In this document: positions 1 through 8,028 of the stretch, one piece after another
Position numbering within the stretch: the stretch's first letter is position 1
Layout: each line of letters begins with the position of its first letter
NCBI GenBank assembly: GCA_040758525.1
Contig: JBFLVQ010000259.1
Span: 1-11,807, forward strand
Direction: 5' to 3'
DNA: 11,807 nt
Source of the DNA: JBFLVQ01 sp040758525
GTDB lineage: Bacteria > Acidobacteriota > Blastocatellia > Chloracidobacteriales > JADJPF01
Position numbers and translations under genes: made by a program
Notes under the pieces: generated by a model
Told to the model about the DNA's origin: nothing
The model's database searches: none
What the model saw: the letters and a program-made list of their open reading frames with translations, nothing else

Positions 1-738
1 AGCCGGCAAAAAGCTCAAGCCCTCATTCTTGCTGGTCAGATACTAGTCAATAATCAGCGTGTTGATAAAGCTGGTCAGCAAGTAGATATCAATGCTGATG
101 TGCGTATCAAAGGTGAACAGCTGCGTTATGTCTCTCGCGCTGGTCTAAAGTTGGAAGCCGCACTTAGCAGATTCAAAGTAGTTGTAGAAGGAAAGAATTG
201 TCTGGATGTAGGCGCATCAACAGGCGGCTTTACCGATTGTTTATTACAACATGGTGCAGAGCATGTTGTAGCAATCGATGTTGGACATAATCAACTCGCC
301 TGGCGCTTACGTCAGCATCCTTGTGTAGAGGTTCGTGAAGGTATTAATGCTCGCTTCCTTACACCTAATGACTTTACTCAACACTTTGACTTGATCACTG
401 TTGATGTCTCTTTTATCTCCCTTACTAAGATCCTCCCTGCTCTCTCTCCTCTACTCACCAGTCCAGGTCAGCTTATTACTCTTATCAAGCCTCAGTTTGA
501 AGTTGGTAAAGGCGAGGTCGGTAAAGGCGGTATTGTCTCCGATCCCAGTAAGCATGCCCGTGTCTTAAAAGAAATTTTAACTTACATAATCATTATCGGA
601 CTCATACCTAAAAATTTAATGGCTTCCCCGATATTGGGTGCAGATGGCAATAGGGAGTTTCTGGCTCTAATGACTAACTATCGGGCTGAGCGTACTTTCG
701 ATATTGATAAGGCCATTGCCACCGTGGTGCAGACTTGA
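1..738 (+). CDS. tlyA: TlyA-type rRNA (cytidine-2'-O)-methyltransferase, 5' end cut by window
   Basis: The reading frame is open from base 1, so the true start lies outside the window; 245 codons are visible. The first ~33 codons are the rest of an S4 RNA-binding domain (KAQALILAG, then VNNQRVDK), so only about 15 residues seem missing compared with the family's usual length. The rest is an FtsJ-like Rossmann methyltransferase: SAM motif VGASTGGFTDCLL, then DVSFISL, IKPQFEVGKG and GADGNREFLAL. The K-D-K-E tetrad expected for 2'-O-ribose methylation can be placed in GLKLE, DVSF, IKPQ and NREF. Characterised TlyA proteins methylate 23S C1920 and, in some species, 16S C1409; the missing N-terminus prevents telling which type this is. 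The old name 'hemolysin' should not be taken as function. The last codons are duplicated at 8029-8056. It converges on the secreted repeat protein gene. Confidence 0.93.
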   Translation, partial: SRQKAQALILAGQILVNNQRVDKAGQQVDINADVRIKGEQLRYVSRAGLKLEAALSRFKVVVEGKNCLDVGASTGGFTDCLLQHGAEHVVAIDVGHNQLAWRLRQHPCVEVREGINARFLTPNDFTQHFDLITVDVSFISLTKILPALSPLLTSPGQLITLIKPQFEVGKGEVGKGGIVSDPSKHARVLKEILTYIIIIGLIPKNLMASPILGADGNREFLALMTNYRAERTFDIDKAIATVVQT

Positions 739-739
739 T
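712..739 (+). repeat. Direct repeat copy 1 (3' end of tlyA)
   Basis: These 28 bases start GCCATTGCCACCGTGGTGCA and end in the tlyA stop codon plus one base. They recur in the same orientation at 8029-8056 with one difference (A at the second base after GTGCAG-start of the last codon here, encoding Thr; G in the other copy, encoding Ala). Both copies read AIATVVQ then a final residue and TGA. The two copies flank the whole minus-strand sigma-kinase-propeller unit. Confidence 0.9.
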
Positions 740-757
740 TTTATAGTGGTAGTTGAA

Positions 758-775
758 TGTAGAGAGCACTCTACA
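758..775. terminator. Possible bidirectional stem-loop between convergent genes
   Basis: TGTAGAG and CTCTACA form a 7-bp perfect stem with a 4-base loop (AGCA) in the short gap between tlyA and the convergent secreted-protein gene, overlapping the latter's stop codon (771-773). Its location fits a shared terminator. There is no clear T-run on either side, so it is a weak candidate. Confidence 0.35.
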
Positions 776-3700
776 AACAAGTGTTAAGCAGAATGGAGAC
801 ATTGCTGGACCGATAGTTTGCAACAGCTAGGTCTGGCTTGCCATCTAGGTTAAAATCTCCTATGGCAACAGAGAAAGGGCTTATTCCAACACTGAAATTA
901 ATTGATGAGTCGAATCCACCTAGTCCGTTACCTAGTAAGACAGATATGTTGTTAGAAAGATCATTTGCAGTAACAAGATCTGGCTTGCCATCTAGATTAA
1001 AATCTCCTACGGTGACAGAAAAAGGGCTTGCCTCAACACTAAAGTTAGTTGAAGAGCCAAAGCTGCCTAGCCCATTGCCTAATAAGATTGATACATTATT
1101 AGTAAGATTAGCGACTGCTAGGTCGAGCCTGCCATCTAAATTAAAATCTCCTACAGCGACAGAAAAAGAAGGTCCCGCATTAAAGTAGGTTGGTGTACCA
1201 AAGCCACCTAGTCCATTGCCTAATAAGATTGCTACACTATCAGCGCTTGGATCACCAGGAGTAGTAAGATTGGTAACAGCTAAGTCTAGTTTGCTATCTC
1301 TGTTGAAATCTCCTACTGCCACAGAATAAGGACTCGCTCCAGCATTGAAGTTGGTTGCTACAGCAAAACCGCCTAACCCATTACCTAACAAGATTGATAC
1401 ATTGTGGGAGTTAAGATTTGCAACAGCCAAGTCCGGCTTATTATCTGCGTTGAAATCCCCTACTGCCACAGAAGCAGGATAAATCCCAACACCAATATTT
1501 AATGCTGCGCCAAAGCTACCCAGTCCATTACCCAGTAAAATAGAGACACTGTTGGATATACTGTTTGCAGTAACAAGATCCAGCTTATGGTCTCTATTGA
1601 AATCTCCTACTGTTATATAAACAGGTGCGGGCCCAACACTAAAGTTAGTTGCTGCGCTAAAACTACCTAGTCCGTTGCCCAACAGTATCGATATATTACC
1701 AAAACCATAATTTGCTACGGCTAAGTCAGGTATACCATCTAGATTGAAATCTCCTACTACTATGGAATCAGAATCACCTAAACTATTAAAGCTCACTGCC
1801 TCACTAAAACTGGCTGTACTGCATGGATTTGCTAAATTTAGCCTAACCACAAAGCCATCCATATTTCCAGCATTAGCAGATTGAAAAGGATTTGCTGTCG
1901 GAAAGTTAGTTGAGGTTGTATAACCGGTTACATATACTATTCCATTAGGAGTAACAGCAATACCACTACCAGATTCATCATTGCTGCCACCAAGGTAACT
2001 AGAGTAGAGCAATTCGCTGCCAGTTGGGGTCAATTCTATTATGAAGACATCACCTCCATAGATGTCAGCCATACCACCAAAAGTGGTTTGTAAAGGCATA
2101 CCTGTGAGAGGAAAATTATTAGAAGAGGTATTGCCCGACACATAAGCATTGCCACTGGAATCTACGATAATATCTCTGCCAAAATCATAGCCATTGCCAC
2201 CAAGGTATGTTGAGTAGGCCAACGTAGAACCTGATGGTACCAACTTGGTTACAAAAGCGTCATAACCGGCTGCTCTAGCCCCTTGTACAGCATTCTGAAC
2301 AGGAAAATTATCTGATTTTGTATTACCGGTTACATAAGCATATCCTAAAGAATCTACCGCAATACTCATGCCATCTTCATCATCACTGCCACCAAGAAAT
2401 GTTGAGTAGGATCGAGCGCCTAACGGACTCAACTTAAATACAAAGGCATCTTGGTTGCCGCCAAAATGCGGTTGAAACCAATAATCTGAAACATCGAAGT
2501 CGGCAGACATTGTAGAGCCTGTTATATAGGCATTTCCATCTGAGTCAATGGCAATACCGTAACACTCATCAAAAGCGCTACCGCCCATGTATGTGGAATA
2601 GATTAAAGCAGAGCCAGTCGGATGCAGTTTTGCTACAAAGCCATCCAGTACACCGCCGTAATCTGGTTGACGAGCATTTACTCTAGGAAAATCGTTTGAT
2701 TTGGTGCCACCTGATATATAAGCACCATAGGCAGAGTCTACAGCTATGCTATAACCTCTATCATAATTACTTCCGCCAAGGTATGTGGAATAGATCAGTG
2801 CATTGCCTGCTGAACTCAACTTTGTAATAAAGATATCCATACTGCCAGCATTGGCGGGTTGTATGGCATCTTTTATAGGAAAGTTGGTAGAAATTGTTGC
2901 GCCTGTTATATAGATATTGCCGTTTGTATCTATTGCGATATCATTGCCATGATCGTCATTACTTCCTCCTAGAAATGTGGAAAATATCGGTCGGCCGGCT
3001 GGATTCAACTTTGTTATAAAAGCGTCGCCACCAAAGTTGCCCTCACCAGCGCCACTATAAGTTGAATATACGGCACTTGCGATCGGAAAATTGACTGAGA
3101 GAGTAGAGCCTGTTATGTAAGCGTTCCCTAAAGAGTCAACAGTTATCTCTCCTTGTGAGCCAGGAGCGTTTTCAGAATTGTTACCACCCAGATAGGTTGA
3201 GTAAATCAACACAGGATCGATTACTAATGGCAAGCTGGTATCATATGCAGCCACTTGAATTCCAACCTCTGTATCGCTCTTAAGCAAGTAATGACCTTCT
3301 ATAATCTGTTTGCCACGGTTCGTTTTCTGGTAAAGTATTGGTTTGTGTTGGTGAATTTTTTCGCCCTCGGCATGTAATATAAGATCGCCCTGGATATCTA
3401 CTTCAAGCTTATTAACACCTTGAAAACCAAGTTTGATCACTTCTGGATCAGCACCAGGACTAACAATAAAGTCGTATTCCAATTGGCGCTGATTGCCATA
3501 GTAGACCATATCAATTCCAGGATAGACATTCTCATAATGCACCTTCGAATAGTTAGTAATATTTGTATGCCATTTGTGTGGATCATTGCCAATTAAGTAG
3601 TTGCTCTTGACTGGCAATTCTTCTATCCCAGTGATGTGTGATGAAGAGTTGGCATTCAAAAGTTTCATCCTCAGGATAGTAGCCTTAGTTACCCGATTAT

Positions 3701-4067
3701 CATTGGTGTTCTCAGTATCAGAAATAGTGGCTAAGCCTTTTTGTTCTTTGAACAGTGCTCTATGCTGGCTTAAAGCAAGAATAGCCTCAGTTGGAGTTAA
3801 AAACAGGTTATAGCCGTGACCTCGTGAAATGAAACTTACTTGATTAGTAATTTGGCCTTGGTTTGCCTCAAAGCTTAATGGCAAATTGTAATAGGTTTCA
3901 CTTATTCGCGCTTTGATATCTGGATCAGGCTGAGTTAGGCTACCCGGCTGTAATCCATTTATACCACTTTTTATCATGACCGCACTGTCATGATTACTAG
4001 ATAGTTGAAAGACAACTAGTAACAAAAAACCAAATATTGAAGCGGATATCAAAACAGTTTTCTTCAT
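771..4067 (-). CDS. Secreted SBBP-repeat / VCBS (FG-GAP) repeat protein, double beta-propeller
   Basis: A 1098-residue exported protein. Residues 1-29 look like a signal peptide (MKKTV start, hydrophobic run to about residue 22; cleavage perhaps after Ala29). Residues ~57-285 match the N-terminal domain often found before SBBP repeats (DUF7948-like; PLSFEANQGQ, then LVIDPVL). Residues ~287-747 hold seven SBBP repeats (YSTYLGGS...D...IAVDS.GNAYITG.T.S.NFP). Residues ~751-1098 hold seven VCBS/FG-GAP repeats of about 48 residues, each with a Ca-binding-like loop DFNxDxxxD and the end LLGNGLGSF. Each set has the right number for one seven-bladed propeller. Start: ATG at 4067, with AAAGGGG 9 bases upstream. 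It lies 231 bp downstream of the kinase gene on the same strand and may share its operon or have its own promoter. Binding partner and function are unknown; a cell-surface, adhesion or sensing role is inference. Confidence 0.9.
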   Translation of the reverse strand: MKKTVLISASIFGFLLLVVFQLSSNHDSAVMIKSGINGLQPGSLTQPDPDIKARISETYYNLPLSFEANQGQITNQVSFISRGHGYNLFLTPTEAILALSQHRALFKEQKGLATISDTENTNDNRVTKATILRMKLLNANSSSHITGIEELPVKSNYLIGNDPHKWHTNITNYSKVHYENVYPGIDMVYYGNQRQLEYDFIVSPGADPEVIKLGFQGVNKLEVDIQGDLILHAEGEKIHQHKPILYQKTNRGKQIIEGHYLLKSDTEVGIQVAAYDTSLPLVIDPVLIYSTYLGGNNSENAPGSQGEITVDSLGNAYITGSTLSVNFPIASAVYSTYSGAGEGNFGGDAFITKLNPAGRPIFSTFLGGSNDDHGNDIAIDTNGNIYITGATISTNFPIKDAIQPANAGSMDIFITKLSSAGNALIYSTYLGGSNYDRGYSIAVDSAYGAYISGGTKSNDFPRVNARQPDYGGVLDGFVAKLHPTGSALIYSTYMGGSAFDECYGIAIDSDGNAYITGSTMSADFDVSDYWFQPHFGGNQDAFVFKLSPLGARSYSTFLGGSDDEDGMSIAVDSLGYAYVTGNTKSDNFPVQNAVQGARAAGYDAFVTKLVPSGSTLAYSTYLGGNGYDFGRDIIVDSSGNAYVSGNTSSNNFPLTGMPLQTTFGGMADIYGGDVFIIELTPTGSELLYSSYLGGSNDESGSGIAVTPNGIVYVTGYTTSTNFPTANPFQSANAGNMDGFVVRLNLANPCSTASFSEAVSFNSLGDSDSIVVGDFNLDGIPDLAVANYGFGNISILLGNGLGSFSAATNFSVGPAPVYITVGDFNRDHKLDLVTANSISNSVSILLGNGLGSFGAALNIGVGIYPASVAVGDFNADNKPDLAVANLNSHNVSILLGNGLGGFAVATNFNAGASPYSVAVGDFNRDSKLDLAVTNLTTPGDPSADSVAILLGNGLGGFGTPTYFNAGPSFSVAVGDFNLDGRLDLAVANLTNNVSILLGNGLGSFGSSTNFSVEASPFSVTVGDFNLDGKPDLVTANDLSNNISVLLGNGLGGFDSSINFSVGISPFSVAIGDFNLDGKPDLAVANYRSSNVSILLNTCL
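774..1818 (-). repeat. Seven tandem VCBS/FG-GAP coding repeats
   Basis: Seven in-frame units of roughly 141-165 bp encode the C-terminal propeller. Blocks such as the codons for VGDFNLDGKPDL and ILLGNGLG stay close at DNA level between units, so the array could expand or shrink by recombination. Unit 4 is longer because of an insertion (TTPGDPSAD). Unit 7 ends early with LLNTCL at the stop codon. Confidence 0.8.
1827..3209 (-). repeat. Seven SBBP coding repeats
   Basis: Seven units of about 62-73 codons each start with (I/L)YSTYLGG or a variant and contain an IAVDS.G.AYITG core and an FVTKL..G end. Units 1 and 6 carry small insertions before the last strand (the GAGEGNFGG and GGMADIYGG regions). 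They are more diverged from each other at DNA level than the VCBS units. Confidence 0.75.
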
Positions 4068-4255
4068 AAAGTTGTACCCCTTTCGTCAATTTGGTGTATT
4101 AACGCGATACTTTGTGCTTTATAAGATAAGGCGACAAAAAGATCTGGAAACTTCCATCGACCAGCAACTTTTTTATATTTCTTCGCAGAAATCACGCTTC
4201 ATTGAAAAAGTGTATACTTTAACACTGGTCTGTATTGAGGTTTGGTGGAAAGTGT

Positions 4256-4272
4256 GGGTTAATATTTAACCC
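4256..4272. other. Perfect inverted repeat after the kinase gene
   Basis: GGGTTAA and TTAACCC form a 7-bp stem around a 3-base loop. It begins 26 bases past the kinase stop codon and about 190 bp before the secreted-protein start. It could be a partial terminator (no T-run follows it on the minus strand), a processing stem or an operator. The rest of 4068-4298 is AT-rich and holds no convincing gene; several TATA-like stretches exist but no promoter can be chosen with confidence. Confidence 0.4.
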
Positions 4273-4298
4273 TTGTTCAGGCTTGCCGAAACTTTGCA

Positions 4299-7283
4299 TT
4301 AATCTAAGCGCTGCCCCCAAAGTATCTTGTGGCGGGTGTAAAGGCGTACCGCTCGATCATTCTCACCACAAACTAATTGCCGTCCATCTGGTGAGAAAGC
4401 AATCGCTCGCACTGGCGCTATATGCGTACCAATCTGGGTTTGCAACTGTCGTTCTTCAACGTTCCAAAGGTTAATGGTTTTATCATCACTGGAGGAAGCA
4501 ACCTGTTTACCATCGGGTGAGAAGGCTACCGATTTGATACGCGCTTTATGATAACCTAGCACTGCTATCTCTTTTAGCGGACTGATGGACCAAAGCCGTA
4601 CTGCGCCATTATCATCGCCGGTTACCAACTTACTACTATCAGGAGAAAAACTGACGCTGATCAGTGGAATATTAGTCAATTCTAGTGAGTCGATCATTTG
4701 CCAATTGCTGGTTTCCCAAAGAGAGATTTTACTATTACCAGGTGACACACAGGCGAGCCAGCGACCATCTTTTGAGAATGCCAGTCCATACACCTGTCCA
4801 GGAGATGGTTGGCCTTCTAAAAAATTGACCACCTGGCGACCAGTTTCACTTTCAAATATTCCTAATGTAGTAACTATCCAGTGACCATCAGGCGAAATTG
4901 CTAAAGAGAAACTATCTGGTCCAGTGCCAGCGCCAATACTAAGTTTTGGTAAGTCTCGTTCAAGATCCCAGATAATAATTTTGCTAACTTTATCACAAGA
5001 GGCTAACCATTTACCATTCTGGGAAAATGCTATGCCGGTAACTCGGCTACTGTGCCCTAGCAGCACAGCTTCTTTATACCAAGTTGCTCCGTTCCAACTC
5101 CAAATTATAATCGAGCAATCATCGCTGCCAGAGGCGATATATTTACCATCAGGGGAAAATGCTACCGACTGCACGGCACTACTATGCTCGCCAAAACCGG
5201 CTATACGCTGGCGTTCAGAAACATCCCAGAGCAGAATGGCACCATCAGCATGACTGGAGACCAACCAACGACCATCTGGAGAGAAATTGAGACTCCAAGG
5301 GATGGCATCATACTCTAATCGGGCAATCCTTTTTTGTGTTGCCATATCCCATAGAATAATATTCTCGGCGGCGGTTGCTACTAAACTGTCATCTGGTGAG
5401 ATAGCAACAGCTCTACCACTATCCTGATGTATGTTAATAAAAGCAGCGATCACTTGTGGTAACTCAAGATGCCACATTGGTGTCATATCAAAAAAGTAAA
5501 CACTACCAGTATTTCTTACCAGACGAGTATTATCTTTTGAAAGACTACATACTCGGACTCCTAAGACTTCTTTTAACTTATTGCTTCCCACCTCTTTTCC
5601 AGTCTTGATATCCCAGGCTTCATTTGATATTAACAGCCAGCGGTTATCTGGTGAAAAGATCAGTGTAGTGGCCTCATCCTGGCCATCAGGCAATTGCTGA
5701 ACTTTTTGCCAGTGGTCAGTTTCCCACAGCGTGGTGATTTTATTCGGTTCTTCACTTGAGCAAGCCAATAGCTTCCCATCTCTAGAAAAAGCTAGTGTTT
5801 GAACTCTACATGGATGCTCACGTAATATCAGCAGTTTTTGTAACTGCAAAGCATCCCAAACAATCACCGTCTTATCACGACTGCCAGTGGCAAACCATCT
5901 TCCGTCCGGCGAGAAAGCAAGTGCCACAACCCAATCGCTGTGATCTGTAAGAGTAGCTAAGCGTACCCTTCTGGCAAAATCCCAAACAATCACTTTGGAA
6001 TCTTCTCCGCAAGAAACTAATAGCCTACCATCCGGAGAAAAGACTACTTTGCGCACTGCCGCAGTATGTCCTCCATTCAATCTAACCTCTTCCCACACCT
6101 CGCTCACTGCCGACACGATGGAATAATAAGATAACCCGGTCAAAACTATAATCACGAGAAAAACAGCGGTTGATAGTCCTACCAGTAACCTATGTTTTTG
6201 AGCTAATTTTTGGACTCGATAAAATAGACTGACTGGCTTTGCCTGTATAGGCTCTGCATTGAGATAGCGCTCAAGATCCTCAGCCAACTGTTTTGTGCTG
6301 GCATATCGCTGTTTGGGATCTTTCTCTAAACATTTCATTACAATTGTTTCTAAATCTACCGGTAAACTGCTATTCAATTTGCGAATAGGTGTTGGTTCTT
6401 GATCTACTACTTTGCGCAATATTTCCATTGCGTTAGTACCAAAAGGAGGTTTTCCTACCAATAGTTCATAAAACGTAGCTCCCAGGCTATAAACGTCAGA
6501 TCTGCGGTCCAACTGGTTAATCTCACCTCTTACTTGTTCGGGTGACATATAAGCAGGTGTTCCCATTATCGTGCCAGTGATCGTTTGTCCTTTAATATCT
6601 GTCTGCTTGGCCAACCCGAAATCCATGATATATGGTCTTAATTCCCCTTCTTCACTCCATTCCACCATAATATTGTCAGGCTTTATGTCTCGATGAATTA
6701 GACCATTCTTATGCGCGGCATGAAGCGCCTCTGCCACTTGCTTTATCAATTTTACATTCTGTTCCAGAGTCACCTGCTGCATCATTTCCCGCAGTGATCT
6801 ACCATTAATAAATTGCATTGCAATATAGCGGTGGCCTTCTACCTCACCTACTTCATAAACCTTGCAGATATGCTCATGCTCAACCTTGGCTTGTGCCTGA
6901 GCTTCATAGGTAAATCGCTGGCTCAACTCTCTATCAATATGTTTAAGAAATTTTATTGCTATCTGGCGCTTCAATCTTGGATCTCTAACAAGATAGACTT
7001 GCCCCATGCCACCTTCGCCAAGCTTTTTGATAAATTCGTAACGATCCCAATTAGCAACAGGATAGATATTCTGTTCTGCTGTAATTAATTTGAGCGCTGC
7101 ATTTATTGGAGGAGTATTAAGAAAATTTTCTGCTTGATTATGATGGGCCAGGAGTGATTCCAACTCCTGCCGCAACAACGGATCACTGCCACAGACTTGA
7201 TCAAAAAATACCGAACGCTCACTTTCTTGAAGTTCAAGAGCAGCCTGAAAGAGAGTATCAATTTTTTGCCACCAATCATTCAT
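4299..7283 (-). CDS. Transmembrane Ser/Thr protein kinase with 14 WD40 repeats
   Basis: 994 residues. Residues 1-58 are the helical N-terminus common before acidobacterial kinases (W..IDTLFQAALEL, then LRQELESLLAHH). The kinase domain, ~82-345, is complete and looks active: glycine loop LGEGGMGQV (88-96), Lys111 in IAIK, Glu127 in helix C, HRDIKPDN with Asp199 and Asn204, DFGLAK with Asp221, and GTPAYMSPEQ (241-250). One membrane helix lies at about 366-390; basic residues before it (KLAQKHR) put the kinase inside the cell. Residues ~404-994 contain 14 WD40 units by hand count, enough for two seven-bladed propellers, predicted to be outside the cytoplasm. Units 4, 5 and 10 are degenerate. It starts 51 bp after the sigma gene on the same strand, so co-transcription is likely. 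No clear Shine-Dalgarno precedes the ATG. The sigma factor is the obvious candidate substrate (inference). Confidence 0.95.
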   Translation of the reverse strand: MNDWWQKIDTLFQAALELQESERSVFFDQVCGSDPLLRQELESLLAHHNQAENFLNTPPINAALKLITAEQNIYPVANWDRYEFIKKLGEGGMGQVYLVRDPRLKRQIAIKFLKHIDRELSQRFTYEAQAQAKVEHEHICKVYEVGEVEGHRYIAMQFINGRSLREMMQQVTLEQNVKLIKQVAEALHAAHKNGLIHRDIKPDNIMVEWSEEGELRPYIMDFGLAKQTDIKGQTITGTIMGTPAYMSPEQVRGEINQLDRRSDVYSLGATFYELLVGKPPFGTNAMEILRKVVDQEPTPIRKLNSSLPVDLETIVMKCLEKDPKQRYASTKQLAEDLERYLNAEPIQAKPVSLFYRVQKLAQKHRLLVGLSTAVFLVIIVLTGLSYYSIVSAVSEVWEEVRLNGGHTAAVRKVVFSPDGRLLVSCGEDSKVIVWDFARRVRLATLTDHSDWVVALAFSPDGRWFATGSRDKTVIVWDALQLQKLLILREHPCRVQTLAFSRDGKLLACSSEEPNKITTLWETDHWQKVQQLPDGQDEATTLIFSPDNRWLLISNEAWDIKTGKEVGSNKLKEVLGVRVCSLSKDNTRLVRNTGSVYFFDMTPMWHLELPQVIAAFINIHQDSGRAVAISPDDSLVATAAENIILWDMATQKRIARLEYDAIPWSLNFSPDGRWLVSSHADGAILLWDVSERQRIAGFGEHSSAVQSVAFSPDGKYIASGSDDCSIIIWSWNGATWYKEAVLLGHSSRVTGIAFSQNGKWLASCDKVSKIIIWDLERDLPKLSIGAGTGPDSFSLAISPDGHWIVTTLGIFESETGRQVVNFLEGQPSPGQVYGLAFSKDGRWLACVSPGNSKISLWETSNWQMIDSLELTNIPLISVSFSPDSSKLVTGDDNGAVRLWSISPLKEIAVLGYHKARIKSVAFSPDGKQVASSSDDKTINLWNVEERQLQTQIGTHIAPVRAIAFSPDGRQLVCGENDRAVRLYTRHKILWGQRLD

Positions 7284-7334
7284 AGCAACAATTATAGGCT
7301 TTAATGATAGTGACTGCGGTTCAATTTTAGTTCA

Positions 7335-7913
7335 TTAATCTATTGCTTTTTTACCGATTTCTCGATGTAGCCAGGCTTTAGCTAGAGTCCACTCTCTTAT
7401 CACCGTACTAACAGAGATCTTCAGCACCTCAGCAATCTCTTCATTACTTAGCCCACCGAAGTAACGCAGTTCGACAACTCGGCATTTGCGAGGATAGCAA
7501 GCCTCTAAAGCTACCAGTGCATCTTCCAAAGCGACCAGTTGCCAACAGTGTTCTGTTGACAAAGTAGGCACTTCATCAAGCAAAATTTTATGTATATCAC
7601 CACCACGCTTAATGCGATTATGACTGCGAGCATGTTCGACCAGGATACGGCGAATTGCTATCGCTGCTACAGCGAAGAAGTGTGCTCGTTCCTTGACCTG
7701 CAAGTTCTGGTAATTTACTAGCCGTAAATATGCTTCGTGAACAATGGCTGTTGTTTGCAGAGTGTGGCCATCACGTTCGCCACGCATATAGTAATGCGCC
7801 ATTCGACGAAGCTCTTCATACACCATTGGCATTAATTTATCTAACGCCTCTTTATCCCCGTTGCTCCACTCAACGAGTAATGAGGTAATCTCCGGTTGAG
7901 ATGCTGTTGACAT
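7335..7913 (-). CDS. ECF-family RNA polymerase sigma factor (TIGR02999 / Sigma70_ECF type)
   Basis: 192 residues from the chosen ATG at 7913. An in-frame ATG at 7955 would add 14 residues, but 7913 has GGGAAG 7 bases upstream, and from 7913 the protein aligns without gaps, residue for residue, with the second sigma factor at 11440. Region 2 covers about 9-105 and the region 4 helix-turn-helix about 143-188 (VELRYFGGLSNEEIAEVL, then WTLAKAWL, the mark of this subfamily). Normal ECF factors have an acidic D-x-E-D-like motif in region 2.2; here the segment is HTLQTTAIVHEAYLRL, with Thr51, Thr54 and Thr55 and no acid until Glu60. In the related EcfP/PknT system, kinase phosphorylation of Thr supplies the missing charge. 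The kinase gene follows 51 bp downstream and there is no anti-sigma gene nearby, which supports that kind of control here (inference). Confidence 0.93.
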   Translation of the reverse strand: MSTASQPEITSLLVEWSNGDKEALDKLMPMVYEELRRMAHYYMRGERDGHTLQTTAIVHEAYLRLVNYQNLQVKERAHFFAVAAIAIRRILVEHARSHNRIKRGGDIHKILLDEVPTLSTEHCWQLVALEDALVALEACYPRKCRVVELRYFGGLSNEEIAEVLKISVSTVIREWTLAKAWLHREIGKKAID

Positions 7914-7971
7914 AAAACGACTTCCCAATTGATTGTATTTAGTTAAAGAAAACATATCGTAACATCTGCAG

Positions 7972-8000
7972 ATTATAATTTAACACAAAGATAGGTACAA
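7972..8000 (-). promoter_or_regulatory. Candidate sigma-70-like promoter for the sigma-kinase unit
   Basis: On the minus strand TTGTAC (8000-7995) is followed after 17 bases by a perfect TATAAT (7977-7972), placing a start site about 50 bases before the sigma ATG at 7913. The -35 matches only the TTG half. A housekeeping promoter would supply a basal level of an inactive sigma factor. Found by eye only. Confidence 0.45.
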
Positions 8001-8028
8001 TCTTCGGGCTTTAGTCGGAGTCAAGCAA

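Noticed and set aside
838..1188. 116-codon plus-strand ORF with repeated LPSRLKSP-like units
   Set aside because: Its repeats are the antisense reading of the VCBS repeats; a shadow of the real gene.
774..1818. Tandem repeats as a possible CRISPR or non-coding satellite
   Set aside because: Units are in frame, of variable length, and encode VCBS/FG-GAP motifs.
4072..4269. 65-codon plus-strand ORF (TTG start) in the gap before the secreted-protein gene
   Set aside because: No ribosome site, it lies in the likely leader of the opposite-strand gene, ends in the inverted repeat, and the protein resembles nothing I recognise.
4235..4474. 79-codon plus-strand ORF
   Set aside because: Mostly antisense to the kinase WD40 end; composition follows the repeat coding of the other strand.
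7914..7955. Upstream ATG for the first sigma factor (14 extra residues)
   Set aside because: No ribosome site, and the ATG at 7913 aligns exactly with the start of the paralogue at 11440.
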